Positions 1 through 7,448 of a stretch of 64,000 nt of DNA are shown here, in pieces (position 1 is the stretch's first letter; every line of letters starts with the position of its first letter). The stretch covers positions 1 through 64,000 of the forward strand of contig CALWXC010000006.1 of NCBI GenBank assembly GCA_944385415.1. The letters run 5' to 3'. The notes under the pieces were generated by a model. That model saw only the letters and a list, made by a program, of their open reading frames with translations. It was not told the origin of the DNA and searched no databases. A program made the position numbers and the translations under genes. The DNA comes from an uncultured Oscillospiraceae bacterium (GTDB lineage: Bacteria; Bacillota; Clostridia; Oscillospirales; Oscillospiraceae).

Positions 1-113
1 CCCATTTTTCTTTTATTGTATCGTTTTTAGCGCTTTTGTACAACTTAGCTACTGCGGAATAGTTTTCAGATACGCTCTAAAATGTGGTACAAACCACTTC
101 CCTGGCACATCAT

Positions 114-151
114 GGCCGTCACTCTTTTTGGAGTGGCGGCCTTTTTTGTTT
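114..151 (+). terminator. Rho-independent terminator of an upstream gene outside the window
   Basis: An 11-bp stem (GGCCGTCACTC against GAGTGGCGGCC, one G-T pair) with a six-base loop is followed by a run of T. It reads on the + strand, so it ends a transcript entering from the left. It also argues against coding upstream of the ATG at 205. Confidence 0.85.
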
Positions 152-204
152 TCCGGCATATAAACTATGTACCAACAGGTTACCGCTCATTGGAGGGAAC
201 ATTC

Positions 205-468
205 ATGGATCGAGAACCGTATTTTAAGGAACTTTGCATCGCACTTGCGCGAGAAGGATTCACCCTGCAGTCGGAGCAGGACGGCCTTCTCCCAGTGAAC
301 TGGAACAACCTTCCGCTTTGCAGAGTCACAGATGCAGGAGGAATTCGCTACTGGCAGGAGAATGTAGCAGCGCCAGATCGAGAACAGGCCCTTGGACGAG
401 CTACGCATTTGGCTGGCATGGTGCGAGAGTACATGACCTTACTGCAAAACCTCGCTCACGGTAGATGA
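205..468 (+). pseudogene. Truncated small mobile-element protein (3' end lost)
   Basis: The start chosen is the ATG at 205, which has GGAGGG seven bases upstream; an in-frame extension back to 82 runs through a terminator and is rejected. The 87-codon product begins MDREPYFKELCIALAR and looks like a small cytosolic protein carried by clostridial conjugative elements, a resemblance recalled rather than searched. After the residues VREYMT (to about 437) the reading departs into a short tail, while another frame there becomes a recombinase C-terminus. I read this as a deletion junction that removed the 3' part of this gene. Function unknown. Confidence 0.5.
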
Positions 469-964
469 GACCGCCCTCCACGCCGCTATTGTTCGGGCAA
501 TCAACCGATTCAACGAGGAAGACGAGTCCACTTATATGGCACTCATGCGGGCAACCATTGGTGAAGCAATCGGTCTAACCGGAGGCACAGATGAGATCGA
601 CCTGCTCCGGCGGAAAATAGATGGGCTGAATCGGAAAATGGTATCTCTTATCAATGAGAGTGTAGAAAGCGGGGAGGGTATCGAGAGTCACGAAGCTGAA
701 TTCAAGGAACTTTCCGATACCATTGAGCTCCTGCAAGGACGGATTCAGAAACTCGAAGAAGCACTTGCTTCCGATCAGGTGAATGACAGCCGAATCCTTC
801 AACTACAGCAGATCATCGCCGACCGAGCATCCAAAAAGATGGAGTACGACGATACCATCGTGCACCAAATGATTGAGTGTGTGAAGGTGTATCCCGACGG
901 GAGACTGGACATTATCTTCGGAGGAGGGTATCTCATCGAAGAACGCCTGGAAAAAGAAAGTTGA
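437..964 (+). pseudogene. C-terminal fragment of a large serine recombinase
   Basis: The frame opens right after a TGA at 434-436 with the residues PYCKTSLTVDE, matching the end of the zinc-ribbon region of large serine recombinases. It continues with AAIVRAINRFNEED and the long charged coiled coil (about 630-860) typical of these enzymes, ending at TGA 962-964. The catalytic resolvase domain and DNA-binding domain are absent, and the first in-frame ATG is at 536. This is a remnant, joined by a junction at about 437 to the preceding gene. Large serine recombinases mobilise integrative elements, so it marks this stretch as former mobile DNA. Confidence 0.75.
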
Positions 965-979
965 TAACTTCAAATATAA

Positions 980-1011
980 TTGACATAATCGCTAAAATAA
1001 TATAGTATAAT
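980..1011 (+). promoter_or_regulatory. Probable promoter of the hipBA operon
   Basis: TTGACA at 980-985 is followed by an AT-rich block containing TATAGTATAAT (1001-1011). A TATAAT lies 20 bp away and a TAGTAT 17 bp away, so the exact -10 is uncertain. The AGGAGG for hipB follows at 1019-1024. Confidence 0.6.
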
Positions 1012-1033
1012 TTATGTTAGGAGGCGATTGTGC

Positions 1034-1354
1034 ATGGCAAAAAAAGCTGCGGTCATCATGCCGCAAACACGGGAGATCCTGGCACAGATGGGTGAGCAGA
1101 TCCGCCTGGCCCGCCTGCGCAGGAAGTTGAGCCTGGAATTGGTAGCAGAGCGTGCCGGGATCAGCCGAGCCACTCTGATATCCATTGAGAAAGGCACCCC
1201 TACGGTATCCATCGGCTCCTATGCCGCTGTGCTGCACGCATTAAACAATATGGACAGCGACCTGCTGCTTATTGCAAAAGATGATGAATTCGGCAGGAAG
1301 CTACAAGATCTGGCGCTGCCCACCAGACGGCGGGCACCCAAGAAAGGAGAGTAG
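1034..1354 (+). CDS. hipB: HipB-like antitoxin / XRE-family repressor
   Basis: A 106-residue DNA-binding protein. The start at ATG 1034 is set by TAGGAGG nine bases upstream; a TTG at 1028 is too close to that site. Residues about 18-75 form an XRE helix-turn-helix (GEQIRLARLRRKLSLELVAE, then AGISRATLISIEKG), followed by a short basic tail. The gene ends three bases before a HipA-type kinase gene, which is the standard antitoxin-toxin order. By family, HipB binds HipA and represses the shared promoter. The N-terminal extension and basic C-terminus are unremarkable for chromosomal and element-borne HipB proteins. Confidence 0.85.
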   Translation: MAKKAAVIMPQTREILAQMGEQIRLARLRRKLSLELVAERAGISRATLISIEKGTPTVSIGSYAAVLHALNNMDSDLLLIAKDDEFGRKLQDLALPTRRRAPKKGE

Positions 1355-1357
1355 CCC

Positions 1358-2614
1358 ATGGCGCAGGACGAAAAGACCATCTATGTATATGAAAATTGGC
1401 GTGGAGAGGCACCCACTCTGCTGGGGCGGCTGCGCTGCGGCTTCGTCCGCGGACAGGAAACCTTTTCCTTTGAGTATGATCCAGCCTGGCTGTCATCCGC
1501 CGAGAGTTCCTTCTCTCTGGACCCGGATCTGGCTCTTTACCGCGGGCGGCAGTATGTGCCGCTGAACAAGCAGCTCTTTGGCCTGTTTTCCGACTCCTGT
1601 CCGGATCGCTGGGGGCGTCTGCTGATGAAGCGCAAGGAGGCCATCGACGCTCGCAAAGAGGACCGCAAGCCCCGTAAGCTTGCCGAAAGCGATTTCCTGT
1701 TGGGGGTCTATGATGAATCCCGCATGGGGGCGCTGCGGTTCAGTCTGGAAGAAGGGGGAGCGTTTCTCTCCAATGATAAGGCGTTCGCGACACCCCCCTG
1801 GGTGAATCTTCGGACGCTGGAAAACGCCTCTATCGCTTTCGAGAACGATGAGAGCGGCCTGAATGAAAAATGGCTGCGTGAGCTTCTGGCCCCCGGCTCC
1901 TCCTTGGGAGGCGCAAGACCCAAAGCTACGGTGCAGGCCACAGATGGCGCCTTGTGGATCGCCAAGTTCCCTTCCAAGCATGATGAATATAACAGCGGCG
2001 CATGGGAGAAGGTCGTCCATGACCTGGCACGGCTCTGCGGACTGGATGTTCCGGAATCCAAATTGGAGACGTTCTCCAAGACCGGCAGCACCTTTCTCGT
2101 CAAGCGATTTGACCGAAACGGCAGCCGTCGCATCCACTTCGCCTCAGCCATGACCCTGCTGGGCAAGACCGATGGAGCCTCTGCAGCGGACGGAAGCAGC
2201 TATCTGGATCTGGCGGCGTTCATCCGGGCCAACGGGGCATCACCCCGGCAGGATCTGGCCGAGCTGTGGAAGCGGATCGTGTTCAGCATGGCGGTATCCA
2301 ATACTGACGACCACCTGCGCAACCATGGTTTCCTTCTGACACCCACCGGCTGGCGGCTGGCCCCTCTCTATGATGTGAACCCAGTCCCCTCGGGGGACCG
2401 GCTTTCCCTCAATGTGAGTGAGTATGATAACACCATTGACTTGGAACTGGCTCTGGAAGTAGCCGATTATTTCGGCCTTGCCCCGCAGGAAGCGGAACAG
2501 GCTGCAGAGGAGGTCTGCAAAACAGTATCCGGACACTGGGAACGGCTGGCCGGACAGTATGGTCTCAGCCGGGGAGCGATAGAGTATATGCGCCCCGCCT
2601 TTTCCCTTCCATGA
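1358..2614 (+). CDS. hipA: HipA-family serine/threonine kinase toxin
   Basis: A 418-residue HipA kinase. HipA proteins phosphorylate a translation target (glutamyl-tRNA synthetase in E. coli) and cause growth arrest when not bound by HipB. Visible landmarks are the HipA N-terminal beta-rich domain (1-120), the Gly-rich ATP loop GARPKA at 185-190, VKRFDR near 248-253, the catalytic NTDDH at 315-319 followed by RNHGF, and the metal-binding LYDVNP at 337-342. Length is normal (E. coli HipA is about 440). AAAGGAGA precedes the ATG and spacing from hipB is 3 bp, so the two are co-transcribed. All kinase residues look intact, unlike many neighbours, so the toxin is probably active. Confidence 0.93.
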   Translation: MAQDEKTIYVYENWRGEAPTLLGRLRCGFVRGQETFSFEYDPAWLSSAESSFSLDPDLALYRGRQYVPLNKQLFGLFSDSCPDRWGRLLMKRKEAIDARKEDRKPRKLAESDFLLGVYDESRMGALRFSLEEGGAFLSNDKAFATPPWVNLRTLENASIAFENDESGLNEKWLRELLAPGSSLGGARPKATVQATDGALWIAKFPSKHDEYNSGAWEKVVHDLARLCGLDVPESKLETFSKTGSTFLVKRFDRNGSRRIHFASAMTLLGKTDGASAADGSSYLDLAAFIRANGASPRQDLAELWKRIVFSMAVSNTDDHLRNHGFLLTPTGWRLAPLYDVNPVPSGDRLSLNVSEYDNTIDLELALEVADYFGLAPQEAEQAAEEVCKTVSGHWERLAGQYGLSRGAIEYMRPAFSLP

Positions 2615-2622
2615 TAAGATCA

Positions 2623-2667
2623 CAAACGGACGATTCCTGGTGGAACCGTCCGTTTGCTTATTCTTTG
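2623..2667 (+). terminator. Terminator after hipBA
   Basis: A 10-bp perfect stem (CAAACGGACG at 2623-2632, CGTCCGTTTG at 2647-2656) with an inner short pairing, followed by a moderate T-rich run on the + strand. It lies between hipA and the convergent gene ending at 2658. Confidence 0.7.
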
Positions 2668-3185
2668 GCGGCTCCCTCAAAAGAGTCCCCGCCCTCATCC
2701 TCGTCCATATCCGTATCAATGTCCAGTCCTTCATTGTTCCCCACATTCTTCTCGTAGAGCTTGGTCCATTTGAGCGGATATTTGCATTTGCGGTTATAGG
2801 CCAGAAGCATCGCCTCAGCATAGCCCATAGAACCGGGGCGTCGTTCCTTGGCTGTTCTCGAAAGCAGCTTGACCGACATTTCCCCTACTTTTTCCTTGAA
2901 GGTCTCATCTTTCAGGGCATCGCCGAATGTGTAGACCAATCTGGCGATTCCGTTGAGCATATTGGCGGACAGCGAATTCATATCGCCCTCCCAGGTGCCT
3001 ACGCAGAGTCTAAGTGTTCGATCAAGTACGTGGTAACCAAACCGCTCATATATATTTTCGAGCGTGGAGACAGCACAGACAACGCCATAGTTTCTGACCT
3101 GGCCAATGGAAAGAGAATAAGACTCTACCAGATCTTTGATCATAAGCTGCTCCTGATTCCCGGCTTCCACATTTGCCATAAACAC
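2658..3185 (-). pseudogene. C-terminal fragment of a ParB-like DUF6551-type element protein
   Basis: The frame opens just after a stop with GYEVFMANVEAGNQEQ and runs 175 residues with the pattern VSTLENIYERFG, LRLCVGTWEGD, ANMLNGIARLV and TAKERR. That pattern recalls the C-terminal half of DUF6551 proteins, ParB/sulfiredoxin-fold proteins of clostridial conjugative elements (from memory; a domain search would settle it). The ParB-like N-terminus is missing. Its 5' end overlaps the 3' end of the resolvase-like gene at 3140-3679 in another frame. I read this as a second deletion junction at about 3165-3185. An acidic tail (DIDTDMDEDEGGD) ends the protein. No convincing ribosome site precedes GTG 3185 or ATG 3179. 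Confidence 0.55.
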
Positions 3186-3679
3186 TTCATATCCTCAGAA
3201 ACAAAGTAAATACCCACCGGTTTGCGCAGCGCCGCAAGAAGCCGGGCGCAAAAGGAGAGTTCCGACAGCTTTTTGGAAATGTTGCTTGCCTTCTGGGTGA
3301 TAATCAGATCGACTCGTTCCTCAAAGCAGTCCTGAAGAAGCCTTGACCATTCTGGAGCGCTTTCCATATTAGGTGCGGTGCTTCCCTCATCCACATAGAA
3401 ACCAACAAATTCCCAGTTTGGACAGAGAGCCAGGTCATTTAAAAATCGCGCTTTATGGGCAGAGAGATAATCTTCATACTGCGTCTGGTTGAAATAGCGA
3501 ATATACACAGCCACCTTATAGTGGTTTTTCGGAAGCGGACGCTCGCGCCGGATGCTTCTCAACCAGTTGCGATGCTCTGCCACAAGGGCGGTTCTTTCCG
3601 CCTCATCCTCCAGCAGAAAATGGAACGAGGGCATAACCTCCTGTTCTGCTTCTTGATGCGGAATGGCCAGCTCAGACAT
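3140..3679 (-). pseudogene. Resolvase-fold protein lacking the catalytic serine, 3' end replaced
   Basis: The start is ATG 3679 (MSELAIPHQEAEQEV), with GGGGG seven bases upstream; an in-frame extension to 3715 has no such site. After a 60-residue leader, KVAVYIRYFNQTQYEDYL occupies the place of the resolvase catalytic motif, where YxRVS would carry the serine; here it reads RYFNQ. The fold continues through IITQKASNISKK and IYFVSED. The last 15 residues (MKCLWQMWKPGIRSSL) are in the sequence that, in the next frame, encodes the DUF6551-like fragment, so the natural C-terminus appears lost. By family these degenerate recombinases accompany serine-recombinase-bearing elements; their role is not established. 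Confidence 0.6.
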
Positions 3680-3732
3680 ATTTGATCCCCCTGTATAATT
3701 TCTCTTCCAGGCCATTATATAATCAGCAGACT

Positions 3733-3776
3733 AATAATAAAATCGACCAGAAGTCAACTCTGTGACTTCTGGTCGA
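3733..3776 (-). terminator. Terminator of the minus-strand XRE gene
   Basis: A perfect 14-bp stem (TCGACCAGAAGTCA at 3743-3756, its complement at 3763-3776) with a six-base loop, followed on the minus strand by TTTTATTATT. Its stem closely matches the one at 4719-4753. Confidence 0.85.
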
Positions 3777-3822
3777 TAAACGAGAAAAAAGAAGCGAGCC
3801 GGCAACGCCAGCCCGCAACTTC

Positions 3823-4182
3823 TCAGATCGTATTATCCCGTTTTGCCATCGTAGATTTCAGTTCCCGAACAATCTTCAGGATGGAATCCAGTTCCTTGGG
3901 GGAGCAATCAGCCAACAACTCGTCAAACTCACTTTGGTAGAGGCTTCTCACTTCCGGCACATCCGGACGAAGCAAGGAATCCGCGGATACCTGCAGGGCT
4001 TCTATGATGCGGATGAAGGATTCCAGCTTCATACTCGCCTTGCCATTTTCAATATTGCTAATGTGCGGCAATGAAATATTGGCCTTTGCCGCAAGGTCAG
4101 CTTGGCTCATCCGGCGGCTGAGCCGGGCTTCTCGGATGCGGGAGCCGATCAGCTGGTTTTCGCTCAAATCATGTTCCGCCAT
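3823..4182 (-). CDS. XRE-family transcriptional regulator
   Basis: A 119-residue repressor-like protein. Residues 10-65 are a canonical XRE helix-turn-helix (IGSRIREARLSRRMSQADLA, then NISLPHISNIENGK). The C-terminal part (FDELLADCSPKELDSILKIV) is closely similar to that of the divergent gene at 4326, so the two are paralogues. GGGGGGAG precedes the ATG. The gene faces away from its paralogue across a 143-bp intergenic region with a dyad. It ends at a strong hairpin terminator. Probably an element-borne switch regulator; no target can be assigned from sequence. Confidence 0.85.
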   Translation of the reverse strand: MAEHDLSENQLIGSRIREARLSRRMSQADLAAKANISLPHISNIENGKASMKLESFIRIIEALQVSADSLLRPDVPEVRSLYQSEFDELLADCSPKELDSILKIVRELKSTMAKRDNTI

Positions 4183-4232
4183 CAGCTCCCCCCCTTTTTG
4201 AATATATTCTCCAGATTATCTATTTCTAAGAG

Positions 4233-4260
4233 TATATCAACTTGGGGTGAAATTGATATA
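4233..4260. promoter_or_regulatory. Candidate operator between divergent XRE genes
   Basis: TATATCAA (4233-4240) and TTGATATA (4253-4260) form a perfect inverted repeat with a 12-base spacer. It lies in the shared promoter region, upstream of a TATAAT at 4290-4295 that serves the + gene. A dimeric XRE protein could bind here; that is inference. Confidence 0.5.
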
Positions 4261-4325
4261 AGGCACAGTTTATGATATAAGCCTGACAATATAATAAGAC
4301 TGCAAATTTTTTTGGAGGTCTTATT

Positions 4326-4670
4326 ATGAGTCTAAATTACAAAGTACTTGGAAAACGCATCAGAGAAGTCCGCAAGAGAAACGGCCTTTCTCAGGCGACA
4401 CTTGCCGAACAAGTGGACAAAACGCCGTCTTACATCAGCTACATAGAGAGTGGAATCAAAAGCATGAGCCTTGATACATTTGTTCTCATCTCCAATGCGC
4501 TCGATGCATCGCCAGACCGGTTGTTGATGGAACAAGTCACCAGCACAAAGCGGTGTGCCAGCGAAGAGATGACCCGTCTCCTTTCGGATTGCACCCCCAA
4601 TGAAATTCTGATTCTGTTGGATGTCTTAAAGTCTCTGAAAACATCCCTGAAAGAACACCGGCGTCAATGA
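4326..4670 (+). CDS. XRE-family transcriptional regulator, paralogue of the divergent gene
   Basis: A 114-residue protein with an N-terminal XRE helix-turn-helix at about 8-62 (LGKRIREVRKRNGLSQATLA, TPSYISYIESGIKS) and a C-terminal helical part (MTRLLSDCTPNEILILLDVL) similar to the gene at 3823-4182. GGAGGT at 4314-4319 sets the ATG. It is probably transcribed from TATAAT 4290-4295. A strong terminator follows at 4719-4759. The pair resembles a two-regulator module such as phage and conjugative elements use, but the regulated genes are not evident. Confidence 0.85.
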   Translation: MSLNYKVLGKRIREVRKRNGLSQATLAEQVDKTPSYISYIESGIKSMSLDTFVLISNALDASPDRLLMEQVTSTKRCASEEMTRLLSDCTPNEILILLDVLKSLKTSLKEHRRQ

Positions 4671-4718
4671 GGCAGACCGGGCCCCCTTGATTTTACAGCT
4701 ACAAACTGAGAAAACAAA

Positions 4719-4759
4719 TCGACCGGAAGTCATTCATTTTGACTGCCGGTCGATTTTTG
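4719..4759 (+). terminator. Terminator of the + strand XRE gene
   Basis: TCGACCGGAAGTCA (4719-4732) pairs with TGACTGCCGGTCGA (4740-4753), one mismatch, then TTTTT. The stem is nearly the same sequence as the terminator at 3743-3776. Confidence 0.88.
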
Positions 4760-4834
4760 CCTGTAAAAGTGTATATGTTTTTGAAGCAGTGAATATGTTT
4801 TCGAAAAGTCCAAGATATATACCGCCCAAGTTGG

Positions 4835-4840
4835 TATAAT
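4835..4840 (+). promoter_or_regulatory. Probable -10 box for the phosphoesterase operon
   Basis: TATAAT lies 26 bases upstream of the ATG at 4866, followed by AAAGGTGG as ribosome site. No good -35 hexamer is visible at the expected distance. Confidence 0.45.
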
Positions 4841-4865
4841 GAGAAAAAGAAAGGTGGAATGACCA

Positions 4866-5624
4866 ATGATCTATTACACGGGCGATATCCACGGAGCCCC
4901 CCGTGAGATCGTGGAATTTTGCTGCCGCAAGGAATTGACGGAACAGGACACGCTCGTTCTGCTTGGGGATGTGGGGGCAAATTATTTTCTGAGCCGTCGA
5001 GACACGGAACTGAAGAAGTGTCTCGATACTTTGAAACCGACGATCCTCTGCATCCATGGAAATCATGAAGTACGCCCGGCCAACATACCAACCTACCAAA
5101 CGAAGGTATGGAATGGTGGGACAGTCTGGGTAGAAGAATCCTTCCCCCGTCTGCTGTTTGCTATGGATGGTGAGATCTTTGATCTGGAGGGACTCCGACA
5201 CTTGGTCATCGGCGGAGCTTACAGTGTAGATAAGTTCTACCGGCTGGCCAGAGGATACGGATGGTGGCCGGATGAGCAGCCTTCCCAACAGGTCAAGGAC
5301 AAGGTTGTCCAGACGCTGGATGCCTGCGGGTGGCAGATCGATACCGTCCTCTCCCACACCTGCCCTTATCAGTATGAGCCGCGTGAGGCATTCCTTCCAA
5401 TGATCGACCAAAGTACCGTGGACGACTCTACCGAGAAATGGCTGGAGGAGATCGAGCGGAAACTCAAGTATGGCCACTGGTTCTGTGGGCACTGGCATAT
5501 TGATAAGCATATCGACCGGATACACTTCCTCTTCCATAGCGTGGAGGCTGCGCCGCAGCTCTTGATGGGAGAACGCATGATAACAGAGGAAGAAAGGCCG
5601 GAGTTTGGGAGGAAACAACGCTGA
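4866..5624 (+). CDS. Calcineurin-like metallophosphoesterase
   Basis: A 252-residue cytosolic enzyme with the full dinuclear-metal signature: D7 and H9 (TGDIHG), GDVG near 34, GNHE near 66, a later H in LSHTCP and GHWH near 207. The family hydrolyses phosphomono- or diesters; substrate cannot be read from sequence. It starts a run of six coupled or closely spaced genes (4866-8857), with a second, shorter metallophosphoesterase two genes downstream. Such enzymes occur as accessory genes on clostridial integrative elements. AAAGGTGG precedes the start. No signal peptide or membrane segment. Confidence 0.88.
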   Translation: MIYYTGDIHGAPREIVEFCCRKELTEQDTLVLLGDVGANYFLSRRDTELKKCLDTLKPTILCIHGNHEVRPANIPTYQTKVWNGGTVWVEESFPRLLFAMDGEIFDLEGLRHLVIGGAYSVDKFYRLARGYGWWPDEQPSQQVKDKVVQTLDACGWQIDTVLSHTCPYQYEPREAFLPMIDQSTVDDSTEKWLEEIERKLKYGHWFCGHWHIDKHIDRIHFLFHSVEAAPQLLMGERMITEEERPEFGRKQR

Positions 5625-5643
5625 AACTGAGGAGGTGAGCGCC

Positions 5644-6888
5644 ATGAAGGCCCCGGAGATCAAGCACTACATCAACTGGCTGGGCCGGGTGGAATACCGA
5701 AATATCAACTGCTCCTTCACCTATGACGAAGCATCCTATGCGGCCATCGACCGGATTTTTCGACTTCTCCACCGGCTGGAGCCAGACCCGGAGAACACCA
5801 GCTGGGAACTATGGCTCCGTGCGGCGCGAGGTACCATCGAGGACTTCGGCAGCTTTGAGGAGCTGCGGGAGGACGGCCAGGTGGAGAGCTTTGAGGAGTT
5901 TGAAACGTGGTGGCATTCCGAGTTCCCCGAGGAGGTGGAGTGGTTCCACTTCACCGCCTGCGAGAATCAGGAGATTGGGTACCGGGCGGTGTTCGTGGGT
6001 CATCGCCATGTGCTGGAAGTGGATGATCGCAGAGAACGTTCCTTCCCCAACGACATCTCTAAATTCACTGCTTGGCTGGAGGAGGCGGTGCGGGACGCCG
6101 TTCAGATGGTGGAGACCGGCGATTATCCGGAACTGGTGGAGCGGGAACTGCCCCTATGGCACCGAACCGGGACCGTCCTGCGCCGGGATCTGTGGAGGAT
6201 ATTCCCTCAGTGGAAAGAGGAGTTCTTCCAGGACTTCTCCCAGCAGGAGATGGAGGAATTTCTCGCCGCAGCGGCAGGATATCCTTTGGAGAAGAACAAG
6301 CGGCTCCCCTCCATGACCGCAAACGACTTCTATCGCTTCTGTGCTCTGGGCTATCGGGCCATGGGTTACACCGGAACGGAGAAATCGGAAAAAGAGCAGT
6401 ACGCTCTCCACGCCGATGGGCGGGACGAGGGACTGTCCAAGCTGGACGGAGATTCCCCTGAAGCCTTTGCCCGGTGGCTGAAGGAACGTCCCCGCACCGG
6501 TCACCCCTGGGAGGTATGCCGGGGCGGCAACAGCACCCACATCGACTGCATCGTACACCAAGATGCGCATGGCTACTATCTGGTGGTGGCCGGTCTTGCG
6601 GAGACCCGGACGATTGAGGCGGTCCGCTTCTTCCTGGCGCTTCATCGGGCGGACATTCCAGTATGCATCCAAAGCGCAGAGAAACTGAAAGCCCGCTTGA
6701 CCGGAGAAGAAAACATCGGCATCGTGCCGGAGGGAGTCTTTCCCGCCTACTGCCACGACAGATTTCCGGGAGAGGGTATCGTCGATTTCATGAATCTGCC
6801 TTTGGAGCATCGGGATGAACTTGCAAAATACTGCCGATGGCAGCCGATCCCGCTTCCCAGGCTGAAGAAGGAAGGTGAAATCCCATGA
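5644..6888 (+). CDS. Hypothetical protein between two metallophosphoesterases
   Basis: A 414-residue protein I do not recognise. The ATG at 5644 is preceded by GAGGAGGTG at good spacing; a TTG-initiated extension to 5605 is unlikely. It is rich in Trp, Phe and Glu, with an acidic first half (SFEELREDGQVESFEEFE) and no membrane segment. The middle (LPSMTANDFYRFCALGYRA) and last third (GYYLVVAGLAETRTIEAVRF) look like separate compact domains. Its stop overlaps the next gene's start by four bases (ATGA at 6885-6888), indicating translational coupling with the following phosphoesterase. A shared task with the flanking enzymes is plausible but unproven. Confidence 0.8.
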   Translation: MKAPEIKHYINWLGRVEYRNINCSFTYDEASYAAIDRIFRLLHRLEPDPENTSWELWLRAARGTIEDFGSFEELREDGQVESFEEFETWWHSEFPEEVEWFHFTACENQEIGYRAVFVGHRHVLEVDDRRERSFPNDISKFTAWLEEAVRDAVQMVETGDYPELVERELPLWHRTGTVLRRDLWRIFPQWKEEFFQDFSQQEMEEFLAAAAGYPLEKNKRLPSMTANDFYRFCALGYRAMGYTGTEKSEKEQYALHADGRDEGLSKLDGDSPEAFARWLKERPRTGHPWEVCRGGNSTHIDCIVHQDAHGYYLVVAGLAETRTIEAVRFFLALHRADIPVCIQSAEKLKARLTGEENIGIVPEGVFPAYCHDRFPGEGIVDFMNLPLEHRDELAKYCRWQPIPLPRLKKEGEIP

Positions 6889-7448
6889 TCTTCTTTACCT
6901 CTGACCTGCATCTCGGTCACGAAAATTGCATCCGACTTTGCAACCGGCCCTTTTCCAGTATCGAGGAGATGGACGAAACCCTCATCGAAAACTGGAACCG
7001 CAAGGTCACAGGGAGGGATACCGTCTATATCCTTGGCGACCTGATCTACCGCAGCCAAAAGCCGCCGGAGGAATACCTGCGGCGGCTGCGGGGAAAGAAA
7101 CACCTCATCCTTGGAAATCATGACAGGGGATGGATCAGGAGTTGTCAGACGGAACGATTCTTTGAAAGCGTCAATAACCTGCTGTATGTCGCAGACGGGA
7201 AGCGGCAGTACACACTCTGCCACTACCCCATGATGTCTTGGCCTCACATCATGCGGTGCTACATGATCTTTGGTCACATCCATGGTAATACCGATGCGGA
7301 TTACTGGCCGCTTATCCAAGCGAACGAGAGAATGCTGAATGCTGGAGTGGATGTCAATCACTTCGAGCCGGTCACCTTTGAGGAGATGGAGGCCAACAAT
7401 CTTCTGTATAAAGGTCAGTCAAAAGCCGGGCTTGAGGTGCAGCCGTGA
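6885..7448 (+). CDS. Calcineurin-like metallophosphoesterase, short form
   Basis: A 187-residue enzyme with all five metal motifs: SDLHLGH (D7, H9), GDLIY near 51, GNHDR near 78, CHYPMMSW, and GHIHG near 126. This short type resembles the YfcE/MJ0936-like and phage-borne phosphoesterases; the substrate is unknown. It overlaps the preceding gene by ATGA and the following by GTGA, so the three are co-translated. It is not a close copy of the 252-residue enzyme upstream (different spacing between motifs), so this is not a simple tandem duplication. Confidence 0.88.
   Translation: MIFFTSDLHLGHENCIRLCNRPFSSIEEMDETLIENWNRKVTGRDTVYILGDLIYRSQKPPEEYLRRLRGKKHLILGNHDRGWIRSCQTERFFESVNNLLYVADGKRQYTLCHYPMMSWPHIMRCYMIFGHIHGNTDADYWPLIQANERMLNAGVDVNHFEPVTFEEMEANNLLYKGQSKAGLEVQP

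Noticed and set aside
82..204. In-frame 5' extension of the first small gene
   Set aside because: It runs through a strong terminator hairpin and has no ribosome site, while ATG 205 has one.
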